Assembly (NCBI GenBank): GCA_937128795.1
Contig: CAKZMQ010000001.1
Coordinates: 124,001 to 188,000, forward strand
Length of the DNA: 64,000 bases
Direction: 5' to 3'
Origin: an uncultured Solirubrobacterales bacterium
GTDB lineage: Bacteria; Actinomycetota; Thermoleophilia; Solirubrobacterales; JACPNS01
Positions 1 through 8,382 of this stretch are shown one piece after another. The notes under the pieces were generated by a model that worked only from the letters and a program-made list of their open reading frames with translations, searched no databases and was not told the origin of the DNA. Each line of letters begins with the position of its first letter. Position 1 is the first letter of the stretch. The position numbers and the translations under genes are program-made.

Positions 1-702
1 GAAATGGCCCGATCATCCGGGCTGCTTCGCGGCGAACCTGTGGAGTTGACGATCGAGAAGCGCATTCCGGTCGCTGCCGGAATGGGCGGCGGGAGCGCCG
101 ACGCCGCCGCTGCCCTGCGGCTTATTGCCAGCGATCAGGGCGTCGCGATCGACGGGTTCGAATCACTCGCCTTCGAACTCGGCGCCGACGTCCCGAGCCA
201 GCTCACGCCGGGGGCGTCGCTCGTCACCGGCGCAGGCGAACGTGTTGAGCGTCTGGTCGACGACCAGCTGGCCGGAGCTTCGCGTGCATATGTGATCGTC
301 GCGCAAGCGACTGGCCTCTCGACCGCCGATGTCTTTCGTGCAGCCGACGCCGACTCGCTGGGTCGATCGGATTTGACAACCAAGATCGATCAGTTGCGTG
401 CCGCGATCGAGACGCATCCGAACACGAGCGAGCTGAGCAGTTTGGTCGAGAACGACCTGACCGGCGCGATCGTCGGTTTGCGACCCGAGCTGTCAACCGT
501 GATCGAAGCGCTGGTCGACGCAGGGGCCACCGCTGCGGCGATCACAGGTTCTGGGCCGACCTGTTTCGGCGTGTTCGGCGATCGGCCGACGGCTGAACGT
601 GTCGCGCAGTCGATGATCGGTGAGGGCCATATCGCGCTCGTTGCCGAACCAGTCGGAGCCGAATTCGCCGCCGTCAGCGATCTACAGGCGGCGAATCGAT
701 GA
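1..702 (+). CDS. ispE: 4-diphosphocytidyl-2-C-methyl-D-erythritol kinase (5' truncated)
   Basis: This is the C-terminal part of the GHMP-family kinase that phosphorylates CDP-methylerythritol in the MEP pathway of isoprenoid synthesis (cytosol). The glycine-rich ATP loop, read as PVAAGMGGGSADAA, is at about residues 22-35 of the visible part. The closing GHMP motif ITGSGPTCFGVF lies near the C-terminus. The frame is open to the window edge, so the N-terminal third is missing; the ATG at base 4 is internal and is not the start. It overlaps the next gene by four bases (ATGA), which suggests translational coupling. Confidence 0.93.
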   Translation, partial: EMARSSGLLRGEPVELTIEKRIPVAAGMGGGSADAAAALRLIASDQGVAIDGFESLAFELGADVPSQLTPGASLVTGAGERVERLVDDQLAGASRAYVIVAQATGLSTADVFRAADADSLGRSDLTTKIDQLRAAIETHPNTSELSSLVENDLTGAIVGLRPELSTVIEALVDAGATAAAITGSGPTCFGVFGDRPTAERVAQSMIGEGHIALVAEPVGAEFAAVSDLQAANR

Positions 703-2348
703 TCGACATGCCGATCGCGTCAACCGGCGCGCATCTCACCGCGGCGATCGCCGCCGCGATCTGGTTCGTGATCGCCGTGTTTCGTCTGCGCCGCGGCGAG
801 CTCAACACCGAACGCAAGATCATTTCCGTAGTTGGCATTCTCGGCCTCTCACTTTTTGCCGCGGGCGCATTCAGCGGTCTGCCGCAACCGCAACAAGTGC
901 TTGAGGACATCGCCGGAACACTCGGCAAATGGACGTACCTGTTGGTCGGCGTGCTCGCATTCCTCGAAACGGGCGCCTTCGTCGGGTTGATAGCGCCGGG
1001 AGAGGCAGCGGTGATCGTCGGCGGAGTGGTTGCCGGCCAGGGTGAGATCGACATTCGTCTGTTGATCGGGCTCGTGTGGTTCGCGGCGTTTGCCGGCGAC
1101 TCGGTCAGTTTCTACTTCGGCAGGCGGTTGGGCCGAGAATTCATGATCAAGCACGGAAGGCGCGTGATGATCACCGAGGAACGCCTTGTGCAGGTCGAGC
1201 GGTACATGAAAGATCACGGCGGCAAGACGATCCTCATCGGTCGTTTCATCGGACTCGTCCGCGCGCTGGCGCCGTTCATTGCCGGCTCATCGAAGATGCC
1301 CTACCGAAGGTTCATGCCGTACGACATCATCGGGGCCGGCCTATGGGCAACGTTCTTTTGCCTACTCGGGTACGTGTTCTCGAACAACCTCTCCGCCGTC
1401 ATTGACTACACCGAGCGCGGCGTTCTGATTTTCGGTTGGACGATCGGCACGATCGTGGTGGTCGTCTACCTGATCCGTCGGTTCCGAAAACCCGAGGAAC
1501 GAGCGAAGGTCAGCGCATGGCTCGACGCGCAGGAACAGCACCCGCGTCGCGCGCTGCTGATCGTGCCGATCCGGCGAACCGTCCAGAAGCTCGTGCTGCC
1601 CGTTCTCAACTTTTTCGGGCCGCAGTTGCGCTTTGCCTGGGAACGCTTCACACCCGGCCGCCTCGGGCTCGAATTCACCACCGTGATGGCCGTCCTGGCA
1701 GTTGCCGGCTACACGCTCTACTTCTATTTGATCGCTGCGCTCGACTGGCCTGACAATGAGTTCGTCAATCGCTTGAACGATGCGGCATTCCGCGTCGTCG
1801 AGTCGATCCGTTCTGAGTGGCTGAACACGTTGGCGGAGGCGATCACGTTGCTCGGGTCTTTCCCTGTCGCGGCTGCGTTCACGGTGGTCGCTGCTGGCTA
1901 CTGCTTTGCCCGACGCCGCGTGGCCGAGGCGAACGTAATGGTGATCAGCCTGCTGCTCGCGAGCCTGCTGACGGCGATTATCAAGAACTGGACCGAGGTA
2001 CCGCGGCCCGTTGACCCACTGATCACCAGCGAAGGGTGGGCGTTCCCGAGCGGCCACGCCGCATACGCCGTCACTTACGTGGCGATCGCGATTTCGCTCG
2101 AGCGAATTCGCGACATCTTCACCAAAACCGTGCTGGTGATCGGCGCGATCATTCTCGGCGGGGCGATTGCTTTGAGCCGCGTGTACCTGCGCGTCCACTA
2201 TCTGAGCGACGTGATCGGCGGCACGGCTCTGGGGTTCTCGCTGCTCGCGTTTTTCGCCGCGCTGGCCCTGCTGATAAGTCACCTCCGACGGCTGCGCAAA
2301 GAGCGGCAGCCGGAGGCGAACGTCAGCGGCGCGAGTACAGTTGGGTGA
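699..2348 (+). CDS. DedA-family / PAP2 phosphatase fusion membrane protein
   Basis: A 549-residue polytopic membrane protein. The N-terminal half, after an extra membrane segment, is a DedA/SNARE-associated (VTT) domain at about residues 70-220; it includes the typical ETGAFVGLIAPGE stretch and the GRF-G-R-APF-AG pattern. The C-terminal third is a type 2 phosphatidic acid phosphatase (PAP2). All three PAP2 motifs are visible: K-x6-RP near residue 428, PSGHA near 450 and SR-x5-H-x3-D near 492-503. DedA proteins include polyprenyl-phosphate or lipid flippases, and PAP2 enzymes dephosphorylate lipid pyrophosphates. Recycling of undecaprenyl pyrophosphate, or lipid phosphate turnover, is therefore a reasonable inference. 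The ATG overlaps the ispE stop. Fusions of this type are known in actinobacteria. Confidence 0.88.
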   Translation: MIDMPIASTGAHLTAAIAAAIWFVIAVFRLRRGELNTERKIISVVGILGLSLFAAGAFSGLPQPQQVLEDIAGTLGKWTYLLVGVLAFLETGAFVGLIAPGEAAVIVGGVVAGQGEIDIRLLIGLVWFAAFAGDSVSFYFGRRLGREFMIKHGRRVMITEERLVQVERYMKDHGGKTILIGRFIGLVRALAPFIAGSSKMPYRRFMPYDIIGAGLWATFFCLLGYVFSNNLSAVIDYTERGVLIFGWTIGTIVVVVYLIRRFRKPEERAKVSAWLDAQEQHPRRALLIVPIRRTVQKLVLPVLNFFGPQLRFAWERFTPGRLGLEFTTVMAVLAVAGYTLYFYLIAALDWPDNEFVNRLNDAAFRVVESIRSEWLNTLAEAITLLGSFPVAAAFTVVAAGYCFARRRVAEANVMVISLLLASLLTAIIKNWTEVPRPVDPLITSEGWAFPSGHAAYAVTYVAIAISLERIRDIFTKTVLVIGAIILGGAIALSRVYLRVHYLSDVIGGTALGFSLLAFFAALALLISHLRRLRKERQPEANVSGASTVG

Positions 2349-2379
2349 CTCGGATTCCCCGTCGTAATCGTCCTCGCCA

Positions 2380-2619
2380 ATGCATCTCCTAGCCAATTCA
2401 TCGCTCGTACAGATCGCCCAAGGGGTCGGCGCAATCGGCGCCGGAATCGTCTTGATTGCCTTCGTTTCGCTGATCGCGTGGCCGGCTTGGAACTCGTACG
2501 GCCGCAACTGGGAGCGCGCGTCCGCGCTGTTCCTCTCGCTGTACGTTTTGATCGCGATGCTCAGCGTAGGCGGCCTGATCGGTCTGGCGGTTTTTGCTCT
2601 GCTCGGCGAGCGCATCTAG
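2380..2619 (+). CDS. small two-helix membrane protein
   Basis: A 79-residue protein of unknown function. It has two hydrophobic helices at about residues 13-33 and 50-75, joined by a short polar loop with a WNSYGRNWERAS-like stretch. It starts 31 bases after the DedA-PAP2 gene, so it may be cotranscribed. I see no strong Shine-Dalgarno sequence. I do not recognise the family; the short length and lack of motifs leave the function open. Confidence 0.55.
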   Translation: MHLLANSSLVQIAQGVGAIGAGIVLIAFVSLIAWPAWNSYGRNWERASALFLSLYVLIAMLSVGGLIGLAVFALLGERI

Positions 2620-2670
2620 CCAAACGCCGCGCGACCAAACTTCGCGCACGCGGAAGCGTTTTTGCGTTCT

Positions 2671-2676
2671 TATGCT
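2671..2676 (+). promoter_or_regulatory. -10 box TATGCT of leaderless PucR gene
   Basis: TATGCT sits six bases before the GTG at 2683. This places the expected transcription start on the start codon itself and supports that GTG, since no Shine-Dalgarno sequence is present. Confidence 0.6.
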
Positions 2677-2682
2677 TGGTAA

Positions 2683-3936
2683 GTGCCTAAAGCCACGGAA
2701 TCCACTTCAAAGTCCGCCGACAGCGCCATCTCGAGGCTGGCGAAGCTTGACGCCATTTCGGCTGCAGTGGAGTCGGGCACCGGCCTGACGGCGGTCACGC
2801 GAGCGGCGGCGGCGGCGCTCGAATCCTCGCTCGCCGTCATCGACAGCCGCAGCGCGGTGCTTGCAGTCGCCGCCGCGTCTCCCGAGGACGAACGACGTTT
2901 GCTCGCCGGCGAGGGGGGCACCGAGACGCACGAACTGCGTGTCGCGGAGAAACCCGTAGGCAGTCTTCGCGTTCGAGCGAGAGTTAAGGACGGCGTCGAC
3001 GTGGCCACGCTTCGCATGGTTACAACGCTGATCGCCCTTGAGGTCGAGCGCACGCTCGCGCCGGAGCGCGCCGACCAACAAGTCGCGAGCGGTTTCATCG
3101 GTGATCTGATCAACGGCGTCACCAAAGAAGCTGATGCGGTCACGGCACGTACCGAGGAACTCGGCATTGATGTCGAGCGCGGCTGCGCGTTCGTGCTCGC
3201 GCGTGCAACTCCGCGTCGACCGGTGGGCGATGACTGGCGTGCCCGACTGCTGCTCGTGGTCGAACGCGTGGCTCGCTCACTCCACCCCCGGGTGGTCACG
3301 GCGCAGGTCGAACGTGACGGCTCGAAGACCGGTGAAGTCTTCGTGATGATTCCCAGCGCCGAATCGGAGTCGGTAGAGAAGGCGGCGCGCGCAATTCGTG
3401 AGGAACTCGAGGCCACGCTCGAGGAGTTCAGTTTCACCGTCGGCTTCGGCCGGAACACGACCGAGCCGTCCGACCTCTATCGCGCAGGACAGGAAGCGTT
3501 GCTGGCGGTGAACGTTGCCGAGGCCAGCGGCTCCGGCAACCTGATGAGTTTCGAGGACACCGGCGCATACCGACTGCTGCTGCCAGCTCTCTGCGATGAC
3601 CCGGCTGAACTTCGCCGATTCTTCGCCGAGACGATCGAACCCCTGGTCACCTACGACGACCAATACGAGACCAACCTCGTTCAGACCGTGGACACCTTCC
3701 TCGCCGCCGACGGAAACGTCGCGGGCACCGCTCAACGCCTTTTCACGCACCGTCACACGATTCGCTATCGACTGGAGCGCGTGAAGGACCTCACCGGACT
3801 CGACTGCTCGTCGACGGATGGCCGCGAGCGGCTCAGTCTTGGGTTGAAATCGATGCGAGTGCTCGGTATTGCAAATCCCGGCGGTCCGGCCCAGGAAGCC
3901 GGGGTCGAGGGCGGCCGTGTGCCGTCAACCGGCTGA
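2683..3936 (+). CDS. PucR/CdaR-family transcriptional regulator
   Basis: A 417-residue regulator. The C-terminal PucR-type helix-turn-helix (about residues 335-395) contains the diagnostic stretch TVDTFLAADGNVAGTAQRLF followed by HRHTIRYRLERVKDLTG. A GGDEF-like CdaR middle domain lies at about 150-300 (FTVGFGRNTTEPSDLYRAGQEA). The N-terminus looks GAF-like. Such proteins activate catabolic operons in response to small metabolites; the target is not evident here. The start is GTG at 2683, chosen because of the -10 box immediately upstream. Its last 12 bases overlap the end of the opposite-strand SRPBCC gene. Confidence 0.87.
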   Translation: MPKATESTSKSADSAISRLAKLDAISAAVESGTGLTAVTRAAAAALESSLAVIDSRSAVLAVAAASPEDERRLLAGEGGTETHELRVAEKPVGSLRVRARVKDGVDVATLRMVTTLIALEVERTLAPERADQQVASGFIGDLINGVTKEADAVTARTEELGIDVERGCAFVLARATPRRPVGDDWRARLLLVVERVARSLHPRVVTAQVERDGSKTGEVFVMIPSAESESVEKAARAIREELEATLEEFSFTVGFGRNTTEPSDLYRAGQEALLAVNVAEASGSGNLMSFEDTGAYRLLLPALCDDPAELRRFFAETIEPLVTYDDQYETNLVQTVDTFLAADGNVAGTAQRLFTHRHTIRYRLERVKDLTGLDCSSTDGRERLSLGLKSMRVLGIANPGGPAQEAGVEGGRVPSTG

Positions 3937-4434
3937 AGCGAACTCCCGCTCGATCATCTCGCGGCGAAAGTCAAAGATTTTCTTCGTGTCGCGGGCGACA
4001 AGGGTTCGGCGCACGACTTCGCCGATCGGCCCGAACGGAACGCGGTAGCGCACGACGTCGCGGATCAAAGTGCCGCCTTCGGCGTCCTCGAACTCATGAG
4101 TGTGATGCCACAGCGAGTACGGCCCCGACAATTGGACGTCGACAAAGCGCTCGCCCGGTACCCACTCCTCGATCCTCGTCGTCCAGTGCAGCGGCAGCCC
4201 GCGCAACGCCAACCTGTAGCGGATCAACGCACCCTCGGTCAGCCGTTCCGGGATCTCGACGATCCGAAAGTTAAGCCATGGGGGCGTCAGCCGCTCGAGG
4301 TTCTGGGCATCACTGAAGAATTCGAAAACTTCGTCGCGTGGCCTGGCGATGAATTGCTCCTGGCTGAGCGTGCTGGCCCCTTCGAGCTGCACCTCATGTT
4401 TGGCGAAGTTGATTTTTGGGAAGCTAGGAGTCAT
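3925..4434 (-). CDS. SRPBCC-family protein (polyketide cyclase/dehydrase-like)
   Basis: A 169-residue START/SRPBCC-fold protein with a hydrophobic-ligand cavity. The characteristic beginning is FIARPRDEVFEFFSDAQNLERLTPPW, in two parts at about residues 28-53. A central LHWTTRIEEWVPGERFVD strand pair and the C-terminal helix DTKKIFDFRREMIEREF follow. Homologues are annotated as cyclase/dehydrase or ligand-binding SRPBCC proteins, and the ligand is unknown. It converges with and slightly overlaps the PucR gene. The ATG at 4434 is the longest start; no clear promoter box supports it over internal alternatives. Confidence 0.75.
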   Translation of the reverse strand: MTPSFPKINFAKHEVQLEGASTLSQEQFIARPRDEVFEFFSDAQNLERLTPPWLNFRIVEIPERLTEGALIRYRLALRGLPLHWTTRIEEWVPGERFVDVQLSGPYSLWHHTHEFEDAEGGTLIRDVVRYRVPFGPIGEVVRRTLVARDTKKIFDFRREMIEREFASAG

Positions 4435-4463
4435 ATCCAGACGCGGTTCGATTTGGGGGACGG

Positions 4464-4958
4464 ATGCAAGGGGTTACGGAAATGTCTACGTTGGAAGGTG
4501 CGTTGCGGTTGCCGGACGGCGAAGCGGAAACGGCGCAAATCGAAGTTCGAACGCTGGACCATTTGGTCCTGACCGTTGCAGACGTCGAGCGCAGTTTGGA
4601 GTTCTACGCGCAGACGCTGGGTATGCAGCCGATCACGTTCGGTGCAGGACGGCAGGGATTGGCGTTCGGCGAGCAGAAGATCAACCTTCACCAAACGGAC
4701 GATTCGTTTTCACCTGAACCGGGCACTGCAACCGCCGGTTCTGCGGACCTTTGCTTCCTAATCGAGGGCAGCGCCAACCAAGCGGTTCTGCATCTGCAGA
4801 ATTTGGGAATCGCGATCGAACAGGGGCCGGTCGAACGCGAGGGCGCACAGGGCAAGGCGCTTCGGTCGGTGTATTTTCGCGATCCAGACGGCAACCTGAT
4901 CGAGGTGGCCGAACAGGTCGAACAAGCGCGTCCGATCGACGATGACGCCTGGCTCTAA
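4464..4958 (+). CDS. VOC-family (glyoxalase/dioxygenase-fold) protein
   Basis: A protein of about 164 residues with one vicinal-oxygen-chelate module after a 27-residue leader. It shows the beta-alpha-beta pattern LDHLVLTVADVERSLEFY, then KINLHQ, DLCFLIEG and the closing FRDPDGNLIEVAEQ. The His of LDH, the His of NLHQ and the Glu of LIEV are the expected metal ligands. VOC proteins include glyoxalases, dioxygenases and fosfomycin-type thiol transferases; the substrate cannot be deduced. The start is ATG 4464 or ATG 4482. The last codons form the first unit of a 16-base tandem repeat that runs into the intergenic space. Confidence 0.8.
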   Translation: MQGVTEMSTLEGALRLPDGEAETAQIEVRTLDHLVLTVADVERSLEFYAQTLGMQPITFGAGRQGLAFGEQKINLHQTDDSFSPEPGTATAGSADLCFLIEGSANQAVLHLQNLGIAIEQGPVEREGAQGKALRSVYFRDPDGNLIEVAEQVEQARPIDDDAWL

Positions 4959-4991
4959 CGACGTCTGGAGCTAAGGACGTCTGGAGCTAGA
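4944..4991 (+). repeat. three-unit tandem repeat, period 16
   Basis: Three consecutive 16-base units (4944-4959, 4960-4975, 4976-4991) share the core GACGTCTGGAGCTA, and degenerate sequence follows. Unit 1 encodes the last residues and stop of the VOC protein; units 2 and 3 lie in the gap before recQ, which runs toward it. Units 2 and 3 are nearly identical and unit 1 is diverged. Confidence 0.7.
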
Positions 4992-5031
4992 AGTCTGAGC
5001 TCGATCGAAAACGCTACGGACTCGCTCATCA

Positions 5032-6891
5032 CTAGCCAGCGACAGTCTCGACGTCGTCGGCAACCAGTTCTAGAACGGCCGCGCCGTAGCTCTCGAGCTT
5101 TGCGGCCCCGACGCCGCGCACATCGGCAAGCTCGTCCGACGTGCTTGGGCGAGTGCGTGCGATCGCCCGCAGAGTCTTGTTGTCGAAGACCATGTATGCG
5201 GGCAGCGATTTTTCATCGGCCAGACGCTTGCGCCACACACGCAGCTCTTCCAGTAGTCGCTCGTCGTCGGGCGAGAGTTCCGGTTCGTCGTCGGGCACTC
5301 TCGCCGCCCGTTTGGCCGCGGGTGCCGCGCGTTTGACCGCCACACGAAGCTCAAGCGGGTCGCTGCTCTTGACGAAATCTCGCCATTCGCCCGACAGCCG
5401 CAACACGTTGAAGTGGTCGCTGTCCACGCGTACCATCCCGCGCGCAATCAGTTGCCGGAGCACTGCTCGCCACTGTTGGTCGCTGAACTCTGCCCCGATG
5501 CCAAAGGTCGAGAGATTCCAGTGGTTGAAGCGAGCGACCTTGTCTGTCTCCTTGCCGCGGAGGACATCGAAGATGTGGCCGCTGCCGAAGTTCTGTTCGC
5601 AGCGATAGATGCACGAGAGCAACATCCGCGCCTGCTCGCCGGCGTCCCACATTTCCGGCGGCGAGATGCAGTTGTCGCAGTTGCCACATGGTTCCGAGTC
5701 CTCACCGAAGTACGCGAGCAGCCGCTGCCGCCTGCAGTCGGTCGACTCGCAGAGCCCGAGCAGGGCATCCAGCTTGCCGCGCAGCACTTGCTTGTGTTGC
5801 TCATTGGCATCGCCGTTCTCGAGCAGGTTTCGCTGCATGACCACGTCCTGCAGGCCGTAGGCCATCCACGCCTCTGCCGGATCGCCGTCGCGACCGGCGC
5901 GACCGGTCTCTTGGTAATAGCCCTCGATGTTCTTCGGCATGTCGAGGTGCGCGACGAAGCGCACGTCGGGTTTGTCGATGCCCATCCCGAACGCGATCGT
6001 CGCCGTCATCACGATGCCGTCCTCGCGTAGAAAGCGATCCTGATGGCGCTGGCGAACCGCCGAGTCGAGTCCCGCGTGGTAGGGCAGCGCAGTGATGGCC
6101 TGGTCGTTCAAGAACTTCGCGGTCTCCTCGACCTTGCGGCGCGAGAGGCAGTAGACGATTCCGGCTTCGCCGGCGTGGGACTGCGTGATGAAGCGCAGCA
6201 ATTGCTTTCTCGCGTCGCGTTTCTCGTCGATCAGATAGCGAATGTTCGGTCGGTCGAAACTGCTGACGTAGAGCGGCGCGTCGTCGAGGTCGAGCTGGCT
6301 GGCGATCTCCCGCCGTGTCAGTGCGTCGGCCGTCGCGGTCAGCGCGATTCGCGGCACCGCCGGGAAGCGCTCGTGCAGGATCGTCAGCGCCTGGTACTCA
6401 GGCCTGAAATCGTGACCCCATTGAGAAACGCAGTGAGCCTCGTCAATGGCGAACATGCTCAACTTGCCAGCGTCGTCGAGCATCGCGAGGTCGGCGAGAA
6501 AGTTCGCGTTGGTGACGCGCTCGGGTGCGGCGTAGAGCAATGTCAGCTCGCCGGAGAGCATTCGCCTGCGAGTGTGTTCGAACTCCTCCGACGACAGTGC
6601 AGAGTTGAGGAACGCCGCCTCCACGCCCAACTCGTGGAGCGCAAGCACCTGGTCTCGCATCAACGCGATCAACGGTGAGACCACGACGGCTAGGCCCTTG
6701 CCCGCGCGTTGGCGCAGAATCGCGGGCAACTGGTAACAGAGCGACTTGCCCGCGCCTGTCGGCATCAGTACAAGCGCGTCGCCACCGGCGCTGATCTGCT
6801 CGATGATCTCAGCCTGCCGCCCGCGGAAACTGTCATATCCGAAGACCTCGTCGAGCACGTCGATCGGTGTGGTCGGCAGCGGATCGCTCAT
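5032..6891 (-). CDS. recQ: ATP-dependent DNA helicase RecQ
   Basis: A 619-residue 3'-5' superfamily 2 DNA helicase acting in recombination and replication repair. Helicase motif I is [14 protein letters not shown] (about 39-52) and motif II is [17 protein letters not shown] (about 150). Motif VI reads [13 protein letters not shown] RecQ-C-terminal zinc site with the cysteines of CESTDC and CGNCDNC follows. The C-terminal HRDC domain contains [16 protein letters not shown]. The domain set and length are those of a complete bacterial RecQ. The ATG at 6891 is supported by a -10 box six bases upstream. The gene diverges from lemA. Confidence 0.97.
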   Translation of the reverse strand: MSDPLPTTPIDVLDEVFGYDSFRGRQAEIIEQISAGGDALVLMPTGAGKSLCYQLPAILRQRAGKGLAVVVSPLIALMRDQVLALHELGVEAAFLNSALSSEEFEHTRRRMLSGELTLLYAAPERVTNANFLADLAMLDDAGKLSMFAIDEAHCVSQWGHDFRPEYQALTILHERFPAVPRIALTATADALTRREIASQLDLDDAPLYVSSFDRPNIRYLIDEKRDARKQLLRFITQSHAGEAGIVYCLSRRKVEETAKFLNDQAITALPYHAGLDSAVRQRHQDRFLREDGIVMTATIAFGMGIDKPDVRFVAHLDMPKNIEGYYQETGRAGRDGDPAEAWMAYGLQDVVMQRNLLENGDANEQHKQVLRGKLDALLGLCESTDCRRQRLLAYFGEDSEPCGNCDNCISPPEMWDAGEQARMLLSCIYRCEQNFGSGHIFDVLRGKETDKVARFNHWNLSTFGIGAEFSDQQWRAVLRQLIARGMVRVDSDHFNVLRLSGEWRDFVKSSDPLELRVAVKRAAPAAKRAARVPDDEPELSPDDERLLEELRVWRKRLADEKSLPAYMVFDNKTLRAIARTRPSTSDELADVRGVGAAKLESYGAAVLELVADDVETVAG

Positions 6892-6897
6892 GTCGGC

Positions 6898-6903
6898 AGG
6901 CTA
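6898..6903 (-). promoter_or_regulatory. -10 box TAGCCT of recQ
   Basis: On the minus strand TAGCCT lies six bases before the recQ ATG, predicting a leaderless transcript. It is 18 bases from the oppositely directed lemA -10 box, so the two promoters probably compete. Confidence 0.55.
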
Positions 6904-6921
6904 ACCGCTGCAGTGCGCGTT

Positions 6922-6927
6922 TATAGT
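6922..6927 (+). promoter_or_regulatory. -10 box TATAGT of lemA
   Basis: TATAGT ends eight bases before the lemA ATG at 6936. No Shine-Dalgarno sequence fits in between, so a leaderless or nearly leaderless mRNA is expected. Confidence 0.6.
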
Positions 6928-6935
6928 TTTCCCGC

Positions 6936-7499
6936 ATGGGAAACACGTTGCCGCTGATCATCGTCTTCGCGATCGCCTTCATCGGCATCACAATTCTGCT
7001 GATCTACAACGGTCTGGTCAAAGCCCGCAACATGACGGACGAGAGCTGGTCGGGCGTCGACGTCCAACTCAAGCGTCGTCGCGACCTGATCCCAAACCTT
7101 GTTACGACCGTGCAGGGTTACGCGGCGCACGAGCGCCAAACGCTCGACGCTGTCACCGAGGCACGTGTCGTCGCTGAAGCCGCCGTCGTGGGCGGAGCCC
7201 GTCAGGCAGTCGGAGCCGAGAACGCCCTGACGCGTTCACTGGGCGGACTCTTCCTGGTCGCCGAGCAGTACCCGGATCTCAAAGCAAGCCAGAACTTCTT
7301 GCAGCTCCAGAAGGAACTCGCCAATATCGAGACGAACATCGCCGGAGCTCGCAGCATCTACAACGGCAACGCGCGCAATTACAACGACAAAGTGCAATCG
7401 TTTCCCGCGCTGGTGGTCGCCGGATCGCTCGGGTTCAAAACTCGACCGTATTTCGAGGCGACGCTCGCCGAACGTACGTCGGTGCCGGTCGGTTTCTGA
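6936..7499 (+). CDS. lemA: LemA family membrane-anchored protein
   Basis: A 187-residue LemA protein. It has one N-terminal membrane helix (about residues 5-25) followed by the family signature YNGLVKARNMTDESWSGVDV and QLKRRRDLIPNLV. The rest is a helical bundle (QKELANIETNIAGARSIYNGN). LemA proteins expose the helical domain on one face of the membrane and their biochemical role is unsettled. The next gene starts four bases after the stop and encodes another membrane protein, probably a functional partner. Confidence 0.9.
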   Translation: MGNTLPLIIVFAIAFIGITILLIYNGLVKARNMTDESWSGVDVQLKRRRDLIPNLVTTVQGYAAHERQTLDAVTEARVVAEAAVVGGARQAVGAENALTRSLGGLFLVAEQYPDLKASQNFLQLQKELANIETNIAGARSIYNGNARNYNDKVQSFPALVVAGSLGFKTRPYFEATLAERTSVPVGF

Positions 7500-7503
7500 T
7501 CCG

Positions 7504-8355
7504 ATGCGCTCGTACGACGAATACAAGCGGCTCGCCGACGCCGAGGCCTACGCCAAACACAAGAAGTGGCTACCGATCCTCGGTGTGCTGCTCGGAATCA
7601 TCGGAGTCGCGGTCGGTGCCGGCACAAGCCCCCAGTCGCAAGGACTCGGTGGGTTCGTGGGCCTGGTGGCCGGTTTCGTCGTTGCCTTCGTGATCTACCG
7701 GCTGATCCTGCACCACAGTTCACAGACGTCCGCGGACAAGATGTACACCGCCGACTGGTGCGTAGAGCACGGGCTGACCGACCGTGGCGACGACTACTCA
7801 CCGCCGAACGGCCCATACGCCAACAGCGGAAAGCGCCAGAAGTCCTACCGCGCGATCGAAGGCGAACTGGGCGGCCTGACCACGCTGTTCTACAACTTCA
7901 GTTACTGGACGGAGTCGACTGACAGCGACGGCAACTCGACCGAGACCGAGCACCCCTACAAGATCATGCGGCTGATGGGCACGACGCTGCCGATTGATCG
8001 GCTGTCGATCGCCAAGCGCGGCTTCATGAACCGCTTCGCCGCGATCGACAAGCTCCAGGGAAAGTTGACGCCGGAACGCCCGATCCAGCTCGAAAGCGTG
8101 GAGTTCAACAAGCTATTTGACTTGACGATCGATGACCACGCCGACGACATCTGGATTCGTCGCATCTTCGATCCTGCAACGATCAGCGCGGCGGTCGCCG
8201 GCCAGTTCGAGATCCCGGATCTGCGCTACTACGACGGCGCATGGTGGCTGATCGAGGAGAAGCACTGCCGGGCGCGCGACCTTGACACGCTTTTGCCGTG
8301 GCAGGCAACGGCCGCCACGGCAATCGCGCACCTGGCGCGCGTGCAGAATCTTTAG
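7504..8355 (+). CDS. membrane protein of unknown function, downstream of lemA
   Basis: A 283-residue protein. Two adjacent membrane helices (about residues 23-43 and 50-70) are followed by a soluble domain of about 210 residues rich in aromatic and acidic positions (FYNFSYWTE, DIWIRRIFDPA, YYDGAWWLIE). It starts four bases after the lemA stop, so it is almost certainly cotranscribed with lemA. In other bacteria lemA is often paired with a TPM/HtpX or DUF3137-type protein; this one may be an equivalent partner, but I do not recognise the family. Confidence 0.7.
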   Translation: MRSYDEYKRLADAEAYAKHKKWLPILGVLLGIIGVAVGAGTSPQSQGLGGFVGLVAGFVVAFVIYRLILHHSSQTSADKMYTADWCVEHGLTDRGDDYSPPNGPYANSGKRQKSYRAIEGELGGLTTLFYNFSYWTESTDSDGNSTETEHPYKIMRLMGTTLPIDRLSIAKRGFMNRFAAIDKLQGKLTPERPIQLESVEFNKLFDLTIDDHADDIWIRRIFDPATISAAVAGQFEIPDLRYYDGAWWLIEEKHCRARDLDTLLPWQATAATAIAHLARVQNL

Positions 8356-8382
8356 CTGCGCAGCAGAGTCTTTAGAGACGCT

